From Aureibaculum algae (lineage in GTDB: Bacteria; Bacteroidota; Bacteroidia; Flavobacteriales; Flavobacteriaceae): a DNA stretch of 64,000 nt. The position numbers were made by a program, and so were the translations under genes. The stretch lies in NCBI RefSeq assembly GCF_006065315.1, contig NZ_CP040749.1, positions 868,001-932,000 on the forward strand, read 5' to 3'. This document shows, in pieces, positions 54,291-63,371 of the stretch (positions are counted from its first letter, which is position 1; every line of letters begins with the position of its first letter). The notes under the pieces were generated by a model. The model was not told the DNA's origin. It was given only the letters and a program-made list of their open reading frames with translations, and searched no databases.

Positions 54291-55838
54291 ATGACTAGCC
54301 AGCAAAAAGATAATTTATTTGTTTTAGTAAAATCACTATCAAAATCAGAAAAAAGACAATTTAAGCTTTATGTTGGTCGACTTGGTGGTAATACTGATTC
54401 TAAGTTTTTGGCTTTGTTTAATTTGCTTGACAAATTAAACAAATATGATGAGAAGTCTATTCTAAAAAGTGATATCGTAAAAAAGGCACAACTCTCTAAT
54501 TTAAAGGCCCACCTGTACAAGCAAATTTTAATTAGTCTACGGTTAAATCCGCTTCATCAAAACACTAGAGCTCAGATAAGAGAACAGCTTGATTTTGCTA
54601 CCATACTTTATCATAAAGGGTTATATAAACAGAGCTTAAAATTATTAGATAAAGCTAAAAATACAGCTATTGATAATGAAGAGAAAATATTGGCCTATGA
54701 AATTGTAGAGCTTGAAAAAGTAATTGAGTCGCAATATATTACACGGAGTCTTAGTAATCGTGCTGATGAGCTTACTGAACAGGCAAAGATGCTGAGTATT
54801 CAAAATACTATAACCAGTAAATTGTCAAATTTATCCTTACAACTTTATGGTATTTTATTAAAGTCTGGGTATGCTAAAAACAATGCAGAATATCAAGAAA
54901 TTACAGATTATTTTAATGCGAGAATGCCAAGTTTTAAGCTTTCCGAATTGGGATTTAGAGAAAAATTATGGTTGTATAAATCGCATTTATGGTATAGTTT
55001 TTTAATCCAAGATTTTTTAAATTCTTATAAATATGCCACCAAATGGGTTGATTTATTTATGAAAAATGACAGTATGATTCGTTTAAATCCGGTGTTCTTT
55101 TTAAAAGGGTATCACTATTTATTGGAATCACTTTTTTATACCCAATACGATTCTAAATTTAAAAAAGCCTTAGCTAAGTTTGAAATTATAATTGCAGATA
55201 AGGACTTGTTGCCAAATGAGGATAATGTAAATGTGTTGAGCTTTATGTATCTGTATAGCAATAAACTAAATTTACACTTTTTGGAAGGTACCTTTAAAGA
55301 GGGGTTGCCTTTAGTTGATGAAATTTTAAAAGGAATAAAACTTTATAAGGATAGAATAGATAGTCATCATGTCATGGTGTTTTATTACAAAATTGCGAGT
55401 TTGTATTTTGGTGCTGGAAACTGTAGAAAATGTATAGAATATTTAGATAAAATCATCCATAATAAATCCTTAGAAATGCGTGAAGATTTACTCTGTTTTT
55501 CAAGGGTATTAAGTTTATTTGCACATTATGAGGTTGGTTTAGATTATCATTTAGAAGTACAATTGAAGAGTACTTACAAGTTTTTGCTGAAGATGAATGA
55601 ACTCAATGAGGTGCAAAAAGAAATGATTAAATTTTTAAGAACCATAGGGGATGTATATCCGCATGAATTCAAAAAAGAATTTATAAAGTTACATACTACA
55701 TTGAAAAAATATGAAGATGATCCTTACGAACGAAGGGCATTTCTGTATCTAGATATTGTTTCATGGTTAGAGAGTAAAATAGAAAATAAGCCCATAGACG
55801 AAATTATACAAGCAAAATTTAGATTAGCAAAACGCTAG
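54291..55838 (+). CDS. Conserved helical-repeat protein of Bacteroidota, unknown function
   Basis: 515 residues, all helical, no signal peptide. TPR-like pairs of helices are seen around 95-190 and 320-400 (for example HKGLYKQSLKLLDKAKNTAI). It begins MTSQQKDNLFVLVKSLSKSE, a start I associate with a conserved Bacteroidota family. Divergent from leuA and convergent with the RluA-type gene (5 bases between stops). No function can be assigned. Confidence 0.7.
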   Translation: MTSQQKDNLFVLVKSLSKSEKRQFKLYVGRLGGNTDSKFLALFNLLDKLNKYDEKSILKSDIVKKAQLSNLKAHLYKQILISLRLNPLHQNTRAQIREQLDFATILYHKGLYKQSLKLLDKAKNTAIDNEEKILAYEIVELEKVIESQYITRSLSNRADELTEQAKMLSIQNTITSKLSNLSLQLYGILLKSGYAKNNAEYQEITDYFNARMPSFKLSELGFREKLWLYKSHLWYSFLIQDFLNSYKYATKWVDLFMKNDSMIRLNPVFFLKGYHYLLESLFYTQYDSKFKKALAKFEIIIADKDLLPNEDNVNVLSFMYLYSNKLNLHFLEGTFKEGLPLVDEILKGIKLYKDRIDSHHVMVFYYKIASLYFGAGNCRKCIEYLDKIIHNKSLEMREDLLCFSRVLSLFAHYEVGLDYHLEVQLKSTYKFLLKMNELNEVQKEMIKFLRTIGDVYPHEFKKEFIKLHTTLKKYEDDPYERRAFLYLDIVSWLESKIENKPIDEIIQAKFRLAKR

Positions 55839-55843
55839 TATTA

Positions 55844-56530
55844 TTAGGTACAGCTGTTCCAAACCGGTTCGTTGGGTGTTTCACTTACTATAGAAATTAA
55901 TTCTTTACTTACGGGGTGTGTAAATGCTATAGCTTTGGCGTGTAAACTGATTCCGCCATCTGGGTTACTTCTTTTTGCACCATATTTTAAATCACCTTTA
56001 ATAGGGCTTTTAATTGCTGCTAATTGAGCTCTAATTTGATGATGACGTCCGGTTTCTAAATCTACTTTTAGCAAGAAATAATTATCTAACGTCTTAATAA
56101 GTTGATAATGAAGAATTGCTTTTTTAGCCTCTGGTGTCGGATTAGGAAAGGTGGTTGATTTATTGTTTTTAGGATTTTTTTTCAAGTAGTGTATCAAGGT
56201 GTCCTTTTCCTTTTCAGGCTTATTTTTTACAATGGCCCAATAAGTTTTCTTAATTTCTTTATCGCGAAGCATTTTATTAAGACGTTCTAAGGCTTTTGAA
56301 GTTCGTGCAAAAATAACAATTCCACTTGTTGGTCTATCTAAACGATGCACTACGCCTAGAAAAACATTTCCCTTTTTTTGATATTTAATTGCAACGTATT
56401 GCTTTACAATTTCACTCAGGGGTGTGTCGCCAGTTTTGTCTCCTTGAATAATATCCCCAACGCGTTTATTCACGATAATAATATGATTATCTTCGTGTAA
56501 AACTTGTAAATTGTCTTTGGTGGATTTCAC
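55844..56530 (-). CDS. RluA-family pseudouridine synthase
   Basis: 228 residues, a short form with only the catalytic domain and no S4 domain. The catalytic Asp lies in VHRLDRPTSGIVIFART; the later motif GRHHQIRAQLAAIKSPIKGD is also typical. It modifies uridines in rRNA or tRNA; the site is not predictable here. It is 32 bases downstream of the ysxC-type gene on the same strand. Confidence 0.92.
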   Translation of the reverse strand: MKSTKDNLQVLHEDNHIIIVNKRVGDIIQGDKTGDTPLSEIVKQYVAIKYQKKGNVFLGVVHRLDRPTSGIVIFARTSKALERLNKMLRDKEIKKTYWAIVKNKPEKEKDTLIHYLKKNPKNNKSTTFPNPTPEAKKAILHYQLIKTLDNYFLLKVDLETGRHHQIRAQLAAIKSPIKGDLKYGAKRSNPDGGISLHAKAIAFTHPVSKELISIVSETPNEPVWNSCT

Positions 56531-56562
56531 TTTATAAAAATTATTTTACTGCTACTTTTTTT

Positions 56563-57177
56563 TTACTCCTCTTGCGATGCAATCATTGTATTTAATTCGC
56601 CAATATATTCTAGCAGTTCTTCTTTCCCATCTTTTCCTGTTGCGGAGGTTACAAAAGCTCTAGGGATAGCTCCCCAACCAGCTTCTAACATTTTCTTTTC
56701 AAATAGTTTTAAGTTTTTGTGAATCGCACCCGGTTTTAGTTTGTCTGATTTCGTAAAGACAAGCATAAACGGAATTTCATGCTCTCCTAAAAAACGCATA
56801 AATTCTAGATCTACTTTTTGCGGTTCGTGTCTGCTGTCAACTAAAAGAAAAGTACAAACGAGTTGTTCTCTTTTTAGGAAATATTCAGTTATAAACTCTT
56901 GAAAAACTTTACGTTTACTTTTGGAAACTTGGGCATAGCCATAACCAGGTAAATCTACTAAAAACCATTCGTCATTAATTTTAAAATGATTGATTAGTTG
57001 CGTTTTTCCAGGTCTTCCTGAAGTTTTAGCCAATTTGTTTTGATTGACTAACATGTTAATCAATGAAGATTTTCCTACGTTAGATCTTCCGATAAAGGCA
57101 TACTCTGGAATTTGATCTGTAGGACATCTTTTTATGTCTGTATTGCTAATAACAAATTCAGCGGTTTTAATTTTCAT
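56563..57177 (-). CDS. ysxC: Ribosome biogenesis GTP-binding protein YsxC/EngB
   Basis: 204 residues. GTPase motifs in order: GRSNVGKSSLIN (G1), SGRPGKTQ (G2), VDLPGYGYA (G3), FTKSDK (G4) and VTSATGKDG (G5). The family acts in large ribosomal subunit assembly. It lies between the alpha/beta hydrolase and RluA-type genes, all on the minus strand. Confidence 0.95.
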   Translation of the reverse strand: MKIKTAEFVISNTDIKRCPTDQIPEYAFIGRSNVGKSSLINMLVNQNKLAKTSGRPGKTQLINHFKINDEWFLVDLPGYGYAQVSKSKRKVFQEFITEYFLKREQLVCTFLLVDSRHEPQKVDLEFMRFLGEHEIPFMLVFTKSDKLKPGAIHKNLKLFEKKMLEAGWGAIPRAFVTSATGKDGKEELLEYIGELNTMIASQEE

Positions 57178-57246
57178 ATTTCAAAAATCAATTTATAAGT
57201 ACTATCAGGAAGTATCGTTATTTAATGAGGGTAGCAGATGTATGTC

Positions 57247-58011
57247 TTACAACTTCTCTTGATTTAACCATGCTTCCAAATGCTCATTGAACTTGTCTGG
57301 GTGCTCCATCATAGGGGCATGTCCACATTTGTCAATCCAATATAGTGTAGAATTTGGGAGTAGTTGATTAAACTCTTTAGCAACTTCAGGAGGTGTAACC
57401 TCGTCGTTTTTACCCCAAATTAATCCTGCTGGTAACTTCATTTTAGGCAAGTCTTTTGCCATGTTATGACGTATAGCACTTTTGGCAATGGCTAATGTTC
57501 TAATCAATTTGTTTCTGTCGTTTATGCTTTCATATACTTCATCAACAATTTCTTTTGTAGCCACTTTTGGGTCATAAAAAACACTTTCGGCCTTGTTTCT
57601 TATGTATTCATAATCACCTCTTTTTGGGTAGCTTTCACCCATAGAGTTTTCGTATAAACCAGAACTTCCAGTTAGCACAATTCCGTCAACTTTTTCTGGA
57701 TATTGCTTTGTGTAGTAAAGTGCAATATGACCACCAAGAGAATTGCCTAATAAAATATAATTATCGAGTTTTTTATGCTCGGTAAATGATTTAATAAATT
57801 TTGCCAGATTTTTTACATTAGTTTTTAGTATTGGAAGCTTATAAATAGGTAATTCTGGCATTAAAATTTTATACCCTTTTTTGGAAAAATATTCAAAAAC
57901 TTTATCGAAGTTACTTAGGTTACCCATCAATCCGTGTAAAATAATGATAGGTCTTCCTTCGCCAGCTTCTAAGTAATTAAATTTCCCTTCTTCCTTGTAT
58001 TCGTATCCCAT
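57247..58011 (-). CDS. Alpha/beta hydrolase
   Basis: 254 residues. Oxyanion region PIIILHGLMGNLSN, nucleophile elbow LLGNSLGGHIALYY (Ser), acid candidate in WGKNDEVTPPEVAKE, and the catalytic His in KCGHAPMMEHPDKF. The substrate is unknown. In Flavobacteriaceae this gene is commonly next to ysxC and mraZ, so its position is conserved. It is divergent from mraZ, with 222 bases between starts. Confidence 0.9.
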   Translation of the reverse strand: MGYEYKEEGKFNYLEAGEGRPIIILHGLMGNLSNFDKVFEYFSKKGYKILMPELPIYKLPILKTNVKNLAKFIKSFTEHKKLDNYILLGNSLGGHIALYYTKQYPEKVDGIVLTGSSGLYENSMGESYPKRGDYEYIRNKAESVFYDPKVATKEIVDEVYESINDRNKLIRTLAIAKSAIRHNMAKDLPKMKLPAGLIWGKNDEVTPPEVAKEFNQLLPNSTLYWIDKCGHAPMMEHPDKFNEHLEAWLNQEKL

Positions 58012-58170
58012 TAAAAATTGGTTTGTTGCGTTATTGACAAAAATAATGATTTTGGATTAAAGTACTGCAATTCTTTAAAATGATCTATCATTTATTGCCA
58101 AAAAAATGAACAAAAAATTTAAATGCTTATCAATCAATGCAATAAATTTCAAGATATAAAGTTATTAACA

Positions 58171-58200
58171 AAGTGGTAAAAAATGGTAAAAAGTGGTAAA
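58171..58200 (+). promoter_or_regulatory. Three MraZ-box-like direct repeats
   Basis: AAGTGGTAAA, AAATGGTAAA and AAGTGGTAAA follow one another without a gap at 58171, 58181 and 58191: a perfect ten-base period. MraZ of other bacteria binds short G-rich direct repeats with a ten-base step (TGGGN in E. coli, AAAGTG-type in Mycoplasma). They lie just upstream of the -7 box, so bound MraZ would cover the promoter. Confidence 0.78.
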
Positions 58201-58206
58201 AATCTG

Positions 58207-58214
58207 TATATTTG
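58207..58214 (+). promoter_or_regulatory. -7 box of the mraZ (dcw) promoter
   Basis: TATATTTG, exact TAnnTTTG match, seven bases after the last MraZ-type box and 19 bases before the GTG start at 58234. The -33 region would fall inside the repeats. Confidence 0.6.
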
Positions 58215-58231
58215 TGCTTAAATATTGCATC

Positions 58232-58241
58232 AAGTGGTAAA
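58232..58241 (+). promoter_or_regulatory. Fourth MraZ-box-like repeat over the mraZ start codon
   Basis: AAGTGGTAAA again, identical to the first and third boxes, 41 bases after the third. It contains the GTG start codon. It may be a further operator or a chance result of the encoded Val-Val-Asn. Confidence 0.45.
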
Positions 58242-58707
58242 CCTGATTGGGACATACGAATGTAAGGCCGATAAAAAAGGTCGGTTAATGTTGCCATCTC
58301 AGCTTAAAAAACAACTGAATTCTGTTATAGATGAAGGTTTTGTGATTAAGCGAGCGGTGTTTCAACCCTGCCTTGAAATTTACCCAATGAGTGAATGGAA
58401 TGTGCTAATGCAAAAAGTGAACAAGCTGAATAGGTTTGTGAAAAAGAACAATGATTTTATAAGAAGGTTTACGGCTGGTGTAAAAATGGTCGATTTAGAT
58501 GCTTCTGGCCGGTTATTAATACCGAAGGACTTGCATTCTTTTGCAAGTATTTCTAATGAAGTAGTGTTGTCTTCAGCTGTGAATATTATTGAGATTTGGG
58601 ATAAGGATAGTTATGAGAAAGCAATTGATGATGCTACGGGAGATTTTGCTCAATTGGCAGAAGATGTGATGGGTGGCGAAAATGACATTCCAGATGAGTT
58701 ATCATAA
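58234..58707 (+). CDS. mraZ: Transcriptional regulator and division-cluster protein MraZ
   Basis: 157 residues from GTG at 58234 (Met-Val-Asn-Leu-Ile-Gly-Thr-Tyr-Glu-Cys); an upstream TTG at 58225 would add three residues not expected in the family. Two SpoVT/AbrB-like halves are visible: ECKADKKGRLMLPSQLKKQL and MVDLDASGRLLIPKDL, each with the xGRxxLP core. MraZ is a DNA-binding ring that controls its own operon in other bacteria. rsmH overlaps its 3' end by 14 bases. Confidence 0.93.
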   Translation: MVNLIGTYECKADKKGRLMLPSQLKKQLNSVIDEGFVIKRAVFQPCLEIYPMSEWNVLMQKVNKLNRFVKKNNDFIRRFTAGVKMVDLDASGRLLIPKDLHSFASISNEVVLSSAVNIIEIWDKDSYEKAIDDATGDFAQLAEDVMGGENDIPDELS

Positions 58708-59587
58708 TCCTGTATTGCTTACTGAAAGCATCGATGGTCTAGAAATAGAGCCTAATGGCATATATGTAGATGTTACATTTGGTGGAGGTGGTCATTCTAA
58801 AGAGATTTTGAGAAGGTTAGGTCCTGAAGGTAGGCTTTTTGCTTTTGATCAAGATGAAGATGCATTGCTGAATACTATTGATGATGATCGATTTGTGTTA
58901 ATTCATGAGAATTTTAGATATGCTTCGCGATTTTTAAGGTTTTATGGTGTTAAAAAGGTAGACGGAATTTTAGCTGATTTAGGTGTTTCGTCACATCAGT
59001 TTGATGTTGCTGAACGAGGGTTTTCTACTCGTTTTGATGCTGAATTAGATATGCGAATGCATCAAAAAGCTAAAAAATCTGCTTATAAGATTATCAATCA
59101 ATACAGTGAAAAGAGGTTGGGCGAAATTTTGTTTATGTATGGCGAGTTGAGAAACTCAAAAGCATTGGCAAAGGAGATTGTTGAAAGTCGAAAAAATGAA
59201 CCAATTAAAACTAGTTTTCAGTTAAAAGAGGTTTTAAAAAGGTTTTTACCAAACAGTAAAGAACATAAAATTTTAGCTCAGATTTTTCAAGCAATTAGAA
59301 TTGAAGTTAATGAGGAGTTAGATGTGTTAAAGGAGTTTTTATTACAGACTCAAGATTTGTTAGAAGAGGGTGGTAAGTTAAGTGTGATTTCCTATCACTC
59401 GTTAGAGGATAGGTTGGTAAAGAGATATATCAGAAGTGGTTTGTTTGAGGGTGAGCCTGAAAAGGATTTTTATGGAAATTATTCTGTTCCATTTAAAAAG
59501 GGAAAATTAATAGTGCCATCCGCAAAAGAGATTAAAGAAAATAATAGAGCACGAAGTGCAAAACTTAGAATAGCAACAAAGTTATAG
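58694..59587 (+). CDS. rsmH: 16S rRNA (cytosine-1402-N4)-methyltransferase RsmH
   Basis: 297 residues from the ATG at 58694 (MSYHNPVLLTESIDGL); ATG at 58682 is an alternative. The SAM motif is YVDVTFGGGGHSKEIL, followed by LFAFDQDEDAL, GILADLGVSSHQFD and the C-terminal SYHSLEDRLVKRYI and NNRARSAKLRIA. It methylates C1402 of 16S rRNA. It overlaps mraZ, so translation is likely coupled. Confidence 0.95.
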   Translation: MSYHNPVLLTESIDGLEIEPNGIYVDVTFGGGGHSKEILRRLGPEGRLFAFDQDEDALLNTIDDDRFVLIHENFRYASRFLRFYGVKKVDGILADLGVSSHQFDVAERGFSTRFDAELDMRMHQKAKKSAYKIINQYSEKRLGEILFMYGELRNSKALAKEIVESRKNEPIKTSFQLKEVLKRFLPNSKEHKILAQIFQAIRIEVNEELDVLKEFLLQTQDLLEEGGKLSVISYHSLEDRLVKRYIRSGLFEGEPEKDFYGNYSVPFKKGKLIVPSAKEIKENNRARSAKLRIATKL

Positions 59588-59911
59588 ATGGCTAAGGTGA
59601 AGCAAACTTTATATAACATTTTAAAAGGTAAGTTTTTAGTAGACGAAGGTGCACCTAAAACGTGGTACATGCTTGTCTTTTTAGCGGGACTCGCTTTGTT
59701 TATGATTGCAAGTTCTCATGCTATTGATAAAAAAGTGCAAGAAATAGCTGTTTTAAATAAGGAAATGCGTGAAAAGCGTGACGTTTTTATAGCAACAAGG
59801 TCTCAGTTGATGAAACTTAAAATGGAGTCGTCAATAGTGTCAAGGTTAGAGGAAAGAGGTTTGTTTATGCCTGAGAATCCACCGAAAAAAATAATGGTAA
59901 AATCAGAGTAA
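59588..59911 (+). CDS. ftsL: FtsL-like cell division protein
   Basis: 107 residues, starting directly after the rsmH stop. A cytoplasmic N-terminus is followed by one membrane helix (about 27-46, WYMLVFLAGLALFMIASSHA) and a periplasmic coiled coil (about 50-90). The size, layout and position between rsmH and ftsI are those of the Bacteroidota FtsL-like protein, which helps activate septal wall synthesis; sequence similarity in this family is always weak. Confidence 0.85.
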   Translation: MAKVKQTLYNILKGKFLVDEGAPKTWYMLVFLAGLALFMIASSHAIDKKVQEIAVLNKEMREKRDVFIATRSQLMKLKMESSIVSRLEERGLFMPENPPKKIMVKSE

Positions 59912-59915
59912 AAAA

Positions 59916-61895
59916 TTGGCAATAGAAAAAAAGAACATATTAAATAGATTGTATTTGTTAGCTGGTGCTATGTTTTTGTTCGCATTGGCCATTACGTACA
60001 AAGTTATTGATATTCAGTTTATTCAGGGTGATTTTTATAAGGAAAAGGCGGAGAGTCTTACCGTGAAAGATTTTGTAATAAAGGCGAATAGAGGTAATAT
60101 ATATTCTTCAGATGGAAGTCTTTTGGCAACCTCTGTTTCGCGATTTGATATTAAAATGGATGCTGTGACAGTGTCTAAGGAAAATTTTGAAAAAAATATA
60201 AAAGGACTAAGTAAATCCTTGTCTCAAATGATTGGAAAATCGGCTAGCTATTGGGAGAATTACATACGTAAGGGTAGAAAAACGGATAGTAGGTATATGC
60301 CAATTACTCGTAATCTGGGATATAATGACTATTTGAAAATTAAAAGCTTTCCTATGTTCAATTTAGGAACGTACAAAGGAGGGATTATTACAGAGCAACG
60401 TACGGTGCGAGAGCATCCCATAGGCAAAATAGCAGAGCGAGCAGTAGGATATGATGATGGTAGAGGAAGAGTGGGTATAGAAGGTAATTTTTATGAGTTT
60501 TTAAGAGGGAAAAATGGTAAACGTTTAAAGCAAAAAATTGCAAAAGGACAATGGAAGCCGTTAAATGATAATAATGAGGTAGAGCCAATTGATGGTAAAG
60601 ATGTTATCACTACGATAGATTTAGATATTCAAGATGTTGCTCATCATGCGTTGTTAAGTCAGCTACAGAAATTTGAAGCTGAACATGGAACTGTGGTGGT
60701 TATGGAAACTAAAACGGGTGAAATTAAAGGGATATCGAATTTAGGTCGAAATAAGGAGGGTAATTATTATGAACGATTAAATTATGCGGTAGGTGAATCG
60801 CATGAGCCAGGTTCTACCTTTAAGTTAATGAGCTTGATGGTAGCTTTAGAAGATAAGGTTATTGATACATCTACAGTTATAGATACAGATGATGGAACTT
60901 ATAAAGTGTATAACAGAACGGTGCGTGATTCGCATCGAGGTGGTTATGGTAAGATTTCTGCAGGTCGCGTTTTTGAATTGTCTTCAAATGTTGGTGTGGT
61001 AAAAATTATAGAGAAGTATTATAAAGATAATCCTCAGAAATTTATTGATGGTTTAAATCGAATGGAAGTGGGTTATAAATTAGATGTACCTATCAAAGGA
61101 GAAGGGGTGCCAACATTGCCAAATCCAAATGATAAAGAACATTGGTTTGGAACTTCTTTGGCTTGGATGGCCTATGGTTATGGTGTGCATATAACACCAT
61201 TACAGACATTGGCAATTTATAATGCCGTAGCAAATAATGGTGAGATGGTAAAGCCACGATTTATAAAGGAAATAAGAAATCAAAATAATGTTGTTAAAAC
61301 ATATGATAAGGTAGTTATTAACCCGAAAATAGCATCTCAAGCCACCATTGACAAGATGAAAGTGCTAATGAAAAATGTTGTTAAAAAAGGTACTGCTACA
61401 AATATTTACAATAAGAATTATGAATTGGCGGGTAAAACAGGTACGTGTCAAACTGAATATTGGACAGATAATACACAGTATATAGCCTCTTTTGCAGGTT
61501 ATTTTCCAGCTGATAATCCTGAGTATTCATGCATTGTGGTAATTCACAAGCCTAATAAGAAAATCGGATACTACGGTAATGTAGTTGCGGCACCTGTGTT
61601 TGAGCAAATCGCTCATCAAATATATACAAAAACACCTGTAATGGATGAGGTGAGTGGTTATAAACAGAGCCCTGAGATGATAGTTGAGAATTTTGATAGC
61701 TATAATGTTAAGGCGAATAAAAAATATGAAACCATGCCTAATCTTAAAAATATGAATGGGATGGATGCTGTAGCCTTATTGGAGAATTTAGGATTAACAG
61801 TGGTTTTTAAGGGTACAGGAAAAGTATTGAATCAGTCCTTGAAAGCAGGTCAAAAATTTGATAAAACTAAAATAATAGAATTAACACTTTCGTGA
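59916..61895 (+). CDS. ftsI: Division-specific transpeptidase (penicillin-binding protein FtsI)
   Basis: 659 residues from a TTG start. N-terminal membrane helix (about 10-30), pedestal domain, and transpeptidase domain with SxxK in HEPGSTFKLMSL (about residue 300), SxN in ELSSNVGVVKI and KTG in LAGKTGTCQTEY. A C-terminal PASTA domain follows (MPNLKNMNGMDAVALLENLG). It cross-links septal peptidoglycan. The start lies 4 bases after the ftsL stop, and murE overlaps its end. Confidence 0.94.
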   Translation: MAIEKKNILNRLYLLAGAMFLFALAITYKVIDIQFIQGDFYKEKAESLTVKDFVIKANRGNIYSSDGSLLATSVSRFDIKMDAVTVSKENFEKNIKGLSKSLSQMIGKSASYWENYIRKGRKTDSRYMPITRNLGYNDYLKIKSFPMFNLGTYKGGIITEQRTVREHPIGKIAERAVGYDDGRGRVGIEGNFYEFLRGKNGKRLKQKIAKGQWKPLNDNNEVEPIDGKDVITTIDLDIQDVAHHALLSQLQKFEAEHGTVVVMETKTGEIKGISNLGRNKEGNYYERLNYAVGESHEPGSTFKLMSLMVALEDKVIDTSTVIDTDDGTYKVYNRTVRDSHRGGYGKISAGRVFELSSNVGVVKIIEKYYKDNPQKFIDGLNRMEVGYKLDVPIKGEGVPTLPNPNDKEHWFGTSLAWMAYGYGVHITPLQTLAIYNAVANNGEMVKPRFIKEIRNQNNVVKTYDKVVINPKIASQATIDKMKVLMKNVVKKGTATNIYNKNYELAGKTGTCQTEYWTDNTQYIASFAGYFPADNPEYSCIVVIHKPNKKIGYYGNVVAAPVFEQIAHQIYTKTPVMDEVSGYKQSPEMIVENFDSYNVKANKKYETMPNLKNMNGMDAVALLENLGLTVVFKGTGKVLNQSLKAGQKFDKTKIIELTLS

Positions 61896-63355
61896 AAAAG
61901 TTAAAAGACATATTGTATAGAGTAGCTGTTGAAGCGGTATATGGGAGTACCGATATTGACATAAACACCCTTGTTTTTGATTCTCGAAAAGTGACAGCAA
62001 ACGATGTTTTTATAGCCATTAAAGGAACAGTAGTTGATGCTCATCAATACATTTCTTCAGTAATTTCTCAGGGAGCTACTGTTGTTGTGTGTGAAGATTT
62101 ACCTGAAAATTCACAAGATAATGTTGTTTTTATTGTGGTGAAAGATTCGCAAGAAGCCTTGGCGATCATGGCTGATAATTTTTATGAAAATCCTTCTAGA
62201 GAATTAAAATTGGTAGGCGTTACTGGTACTAATGGAAAAACAACCGTTGCAACATTGCTTTATAATTTGTTTAAAAAGGCAGGGTTTAAAGTGGGATTGT
62301 TATCAACTGTAAAAGTATTGGTTGATGATCAAGAGTTTCCGGCAACACATACAACTCCAGATTCATTAACCATCAATACATATTTACGAGCGATGGTTGA
62401 AAATGGTGTTACGCATTGTTTTATGGAGGTAAGTTCGCATGGAATTCATCAAAAACGAACAAAAGGATTGCATTTTACAGGTGGTATTTTTACCAATTTA
62501 TCACATGATCATTTAGATTATCATAAAACGTTTGCGGAATATAGAGATATAAAAAAATCATTTTTTGATGAATTACCAAAAACGGCTTTCGCTTTGGTAA
62601 ATATTGATGATAAGAATGGTAATGTAATGCTTCAAAACTGTGAGGCAAAGAAATATAGTTATGCTTTAAAAACGGTTGCAGATTATAAAGCGAAGATTTT
62701 AGAGAACCAACTAGGTGGATTGCTCTTGACTATAAATACACATGAAGTTTGGTCTAAGCTCATCGGTACTTTTAATGCTTATAATCTTTTGGCAATTTAT
62801 GCTACTGCAGATTTAATGGGGTTAGAGTCTATAGAGAATTTAAGGTTGCTCAGCGAATTAGAGAGTGTAAGTGGAAGGTTTCAATACTTGATTTCTGAAA
62901 GTGGAATAACGGCAATTGTTGATTATGCCCATACGCCAGATGCTTTAAAAAATGTATTGGAAACCATAGGTGCTATTAGAACTAATAATGAAAAGGTAAT
63001 TACTGTAGTAGGTTGCGGTGGTGATAGAGATAAGACAAAGCGGCCAAAAATGGCACATATAGCTACGCAATTATCCAACCAAGCCATTTTTACTTCTGAT
63101 AATCCTAGAAGTGAAAATCCACAAACGATTATTGAGGAAATGGAAGCTGGTGTAGAACCTCAAAATTTTAAAAAATACATATCTATTGTAGATAGAAAAC
63201 AGGCTATTAAAACGGCAAGTGCCATGGCTGAAAAAGGAGATATTTTATTGATAGCGGGTAAAGGTCATGAAGCTTATCAAGAAGTGAATGGGGTAAGAGC
63301 TCATTTTGATGATTATGAAATCATCACAGAAACATTAAAGGAATTACAAAAATAA
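61892..63355 (+). CDS. murE: UDP-MurNAc-tripeptide synthetase MurE (diaminopimelate-type)
   Basis: 487 residues from GTG, overlapping the ftsI stop by four bases (GTGA). ATP-binding loop GVTGTNGKTTVATLLYNL near residue 108, substrate motifs SSHGIHQKRTKG and LSHDHLDYHKT, and the amino-acid-selecting motif DNPRSENPQ, which points to meso-diaminopimelate over lysine. It adds the third residue of the peptidoglycan stem peptide. Confidence 0.95.
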   Translation: MKKLKDILYRVAVEAVYGSTDIDINTLVFDSRKVTANDVFIAIKGTVVDAHQYISSVISQGATVVVCEDLPENSQDNVVFIVVKDSQEALAIMADNFYENPSRELKLVGVTGTNGKTTVATLLYNLFKKAGFKVGLLSTVKVLVDDQEFPATHTTPDSLTINTYLRAMVENGVTHCFMEVSSHGIHQKRTKGLHFTGGIFTNLSHDHLDYHKTFAEYRDIKKSFFDELPKTAFALVNIDDKNGNVMLQNCEAKKYSYALKTVADYKAKILENQLGGLLLTINTHEVWSKLIGTFNAYNLLAIYATADLMGLESIENLRLLSELESVSGRFQYLISESGITAIVDYAHTPDALKNVLETIGAIRTNNEKVITVVGCGGDRDKTKRPKMAHIATQLSNQAIFTSDNPRSENPQTIIEEMEAGVEPQNFKKYISIVDRKQAIKTASAMAEKGDILLIAGKGHEAYQEVNGVRAHFDDYEIITETLKELQK

Positions 63356-63371
63356 AAACAACAGCATATAG

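Noticed and set aside
58171..58200. Three repeats before mraZ as a CRISPR-like array or microsatellite
   Set aside because: Only three ten-base units without spacers, located at the mraZ promoter and matching the known spacing of MraZ sites.
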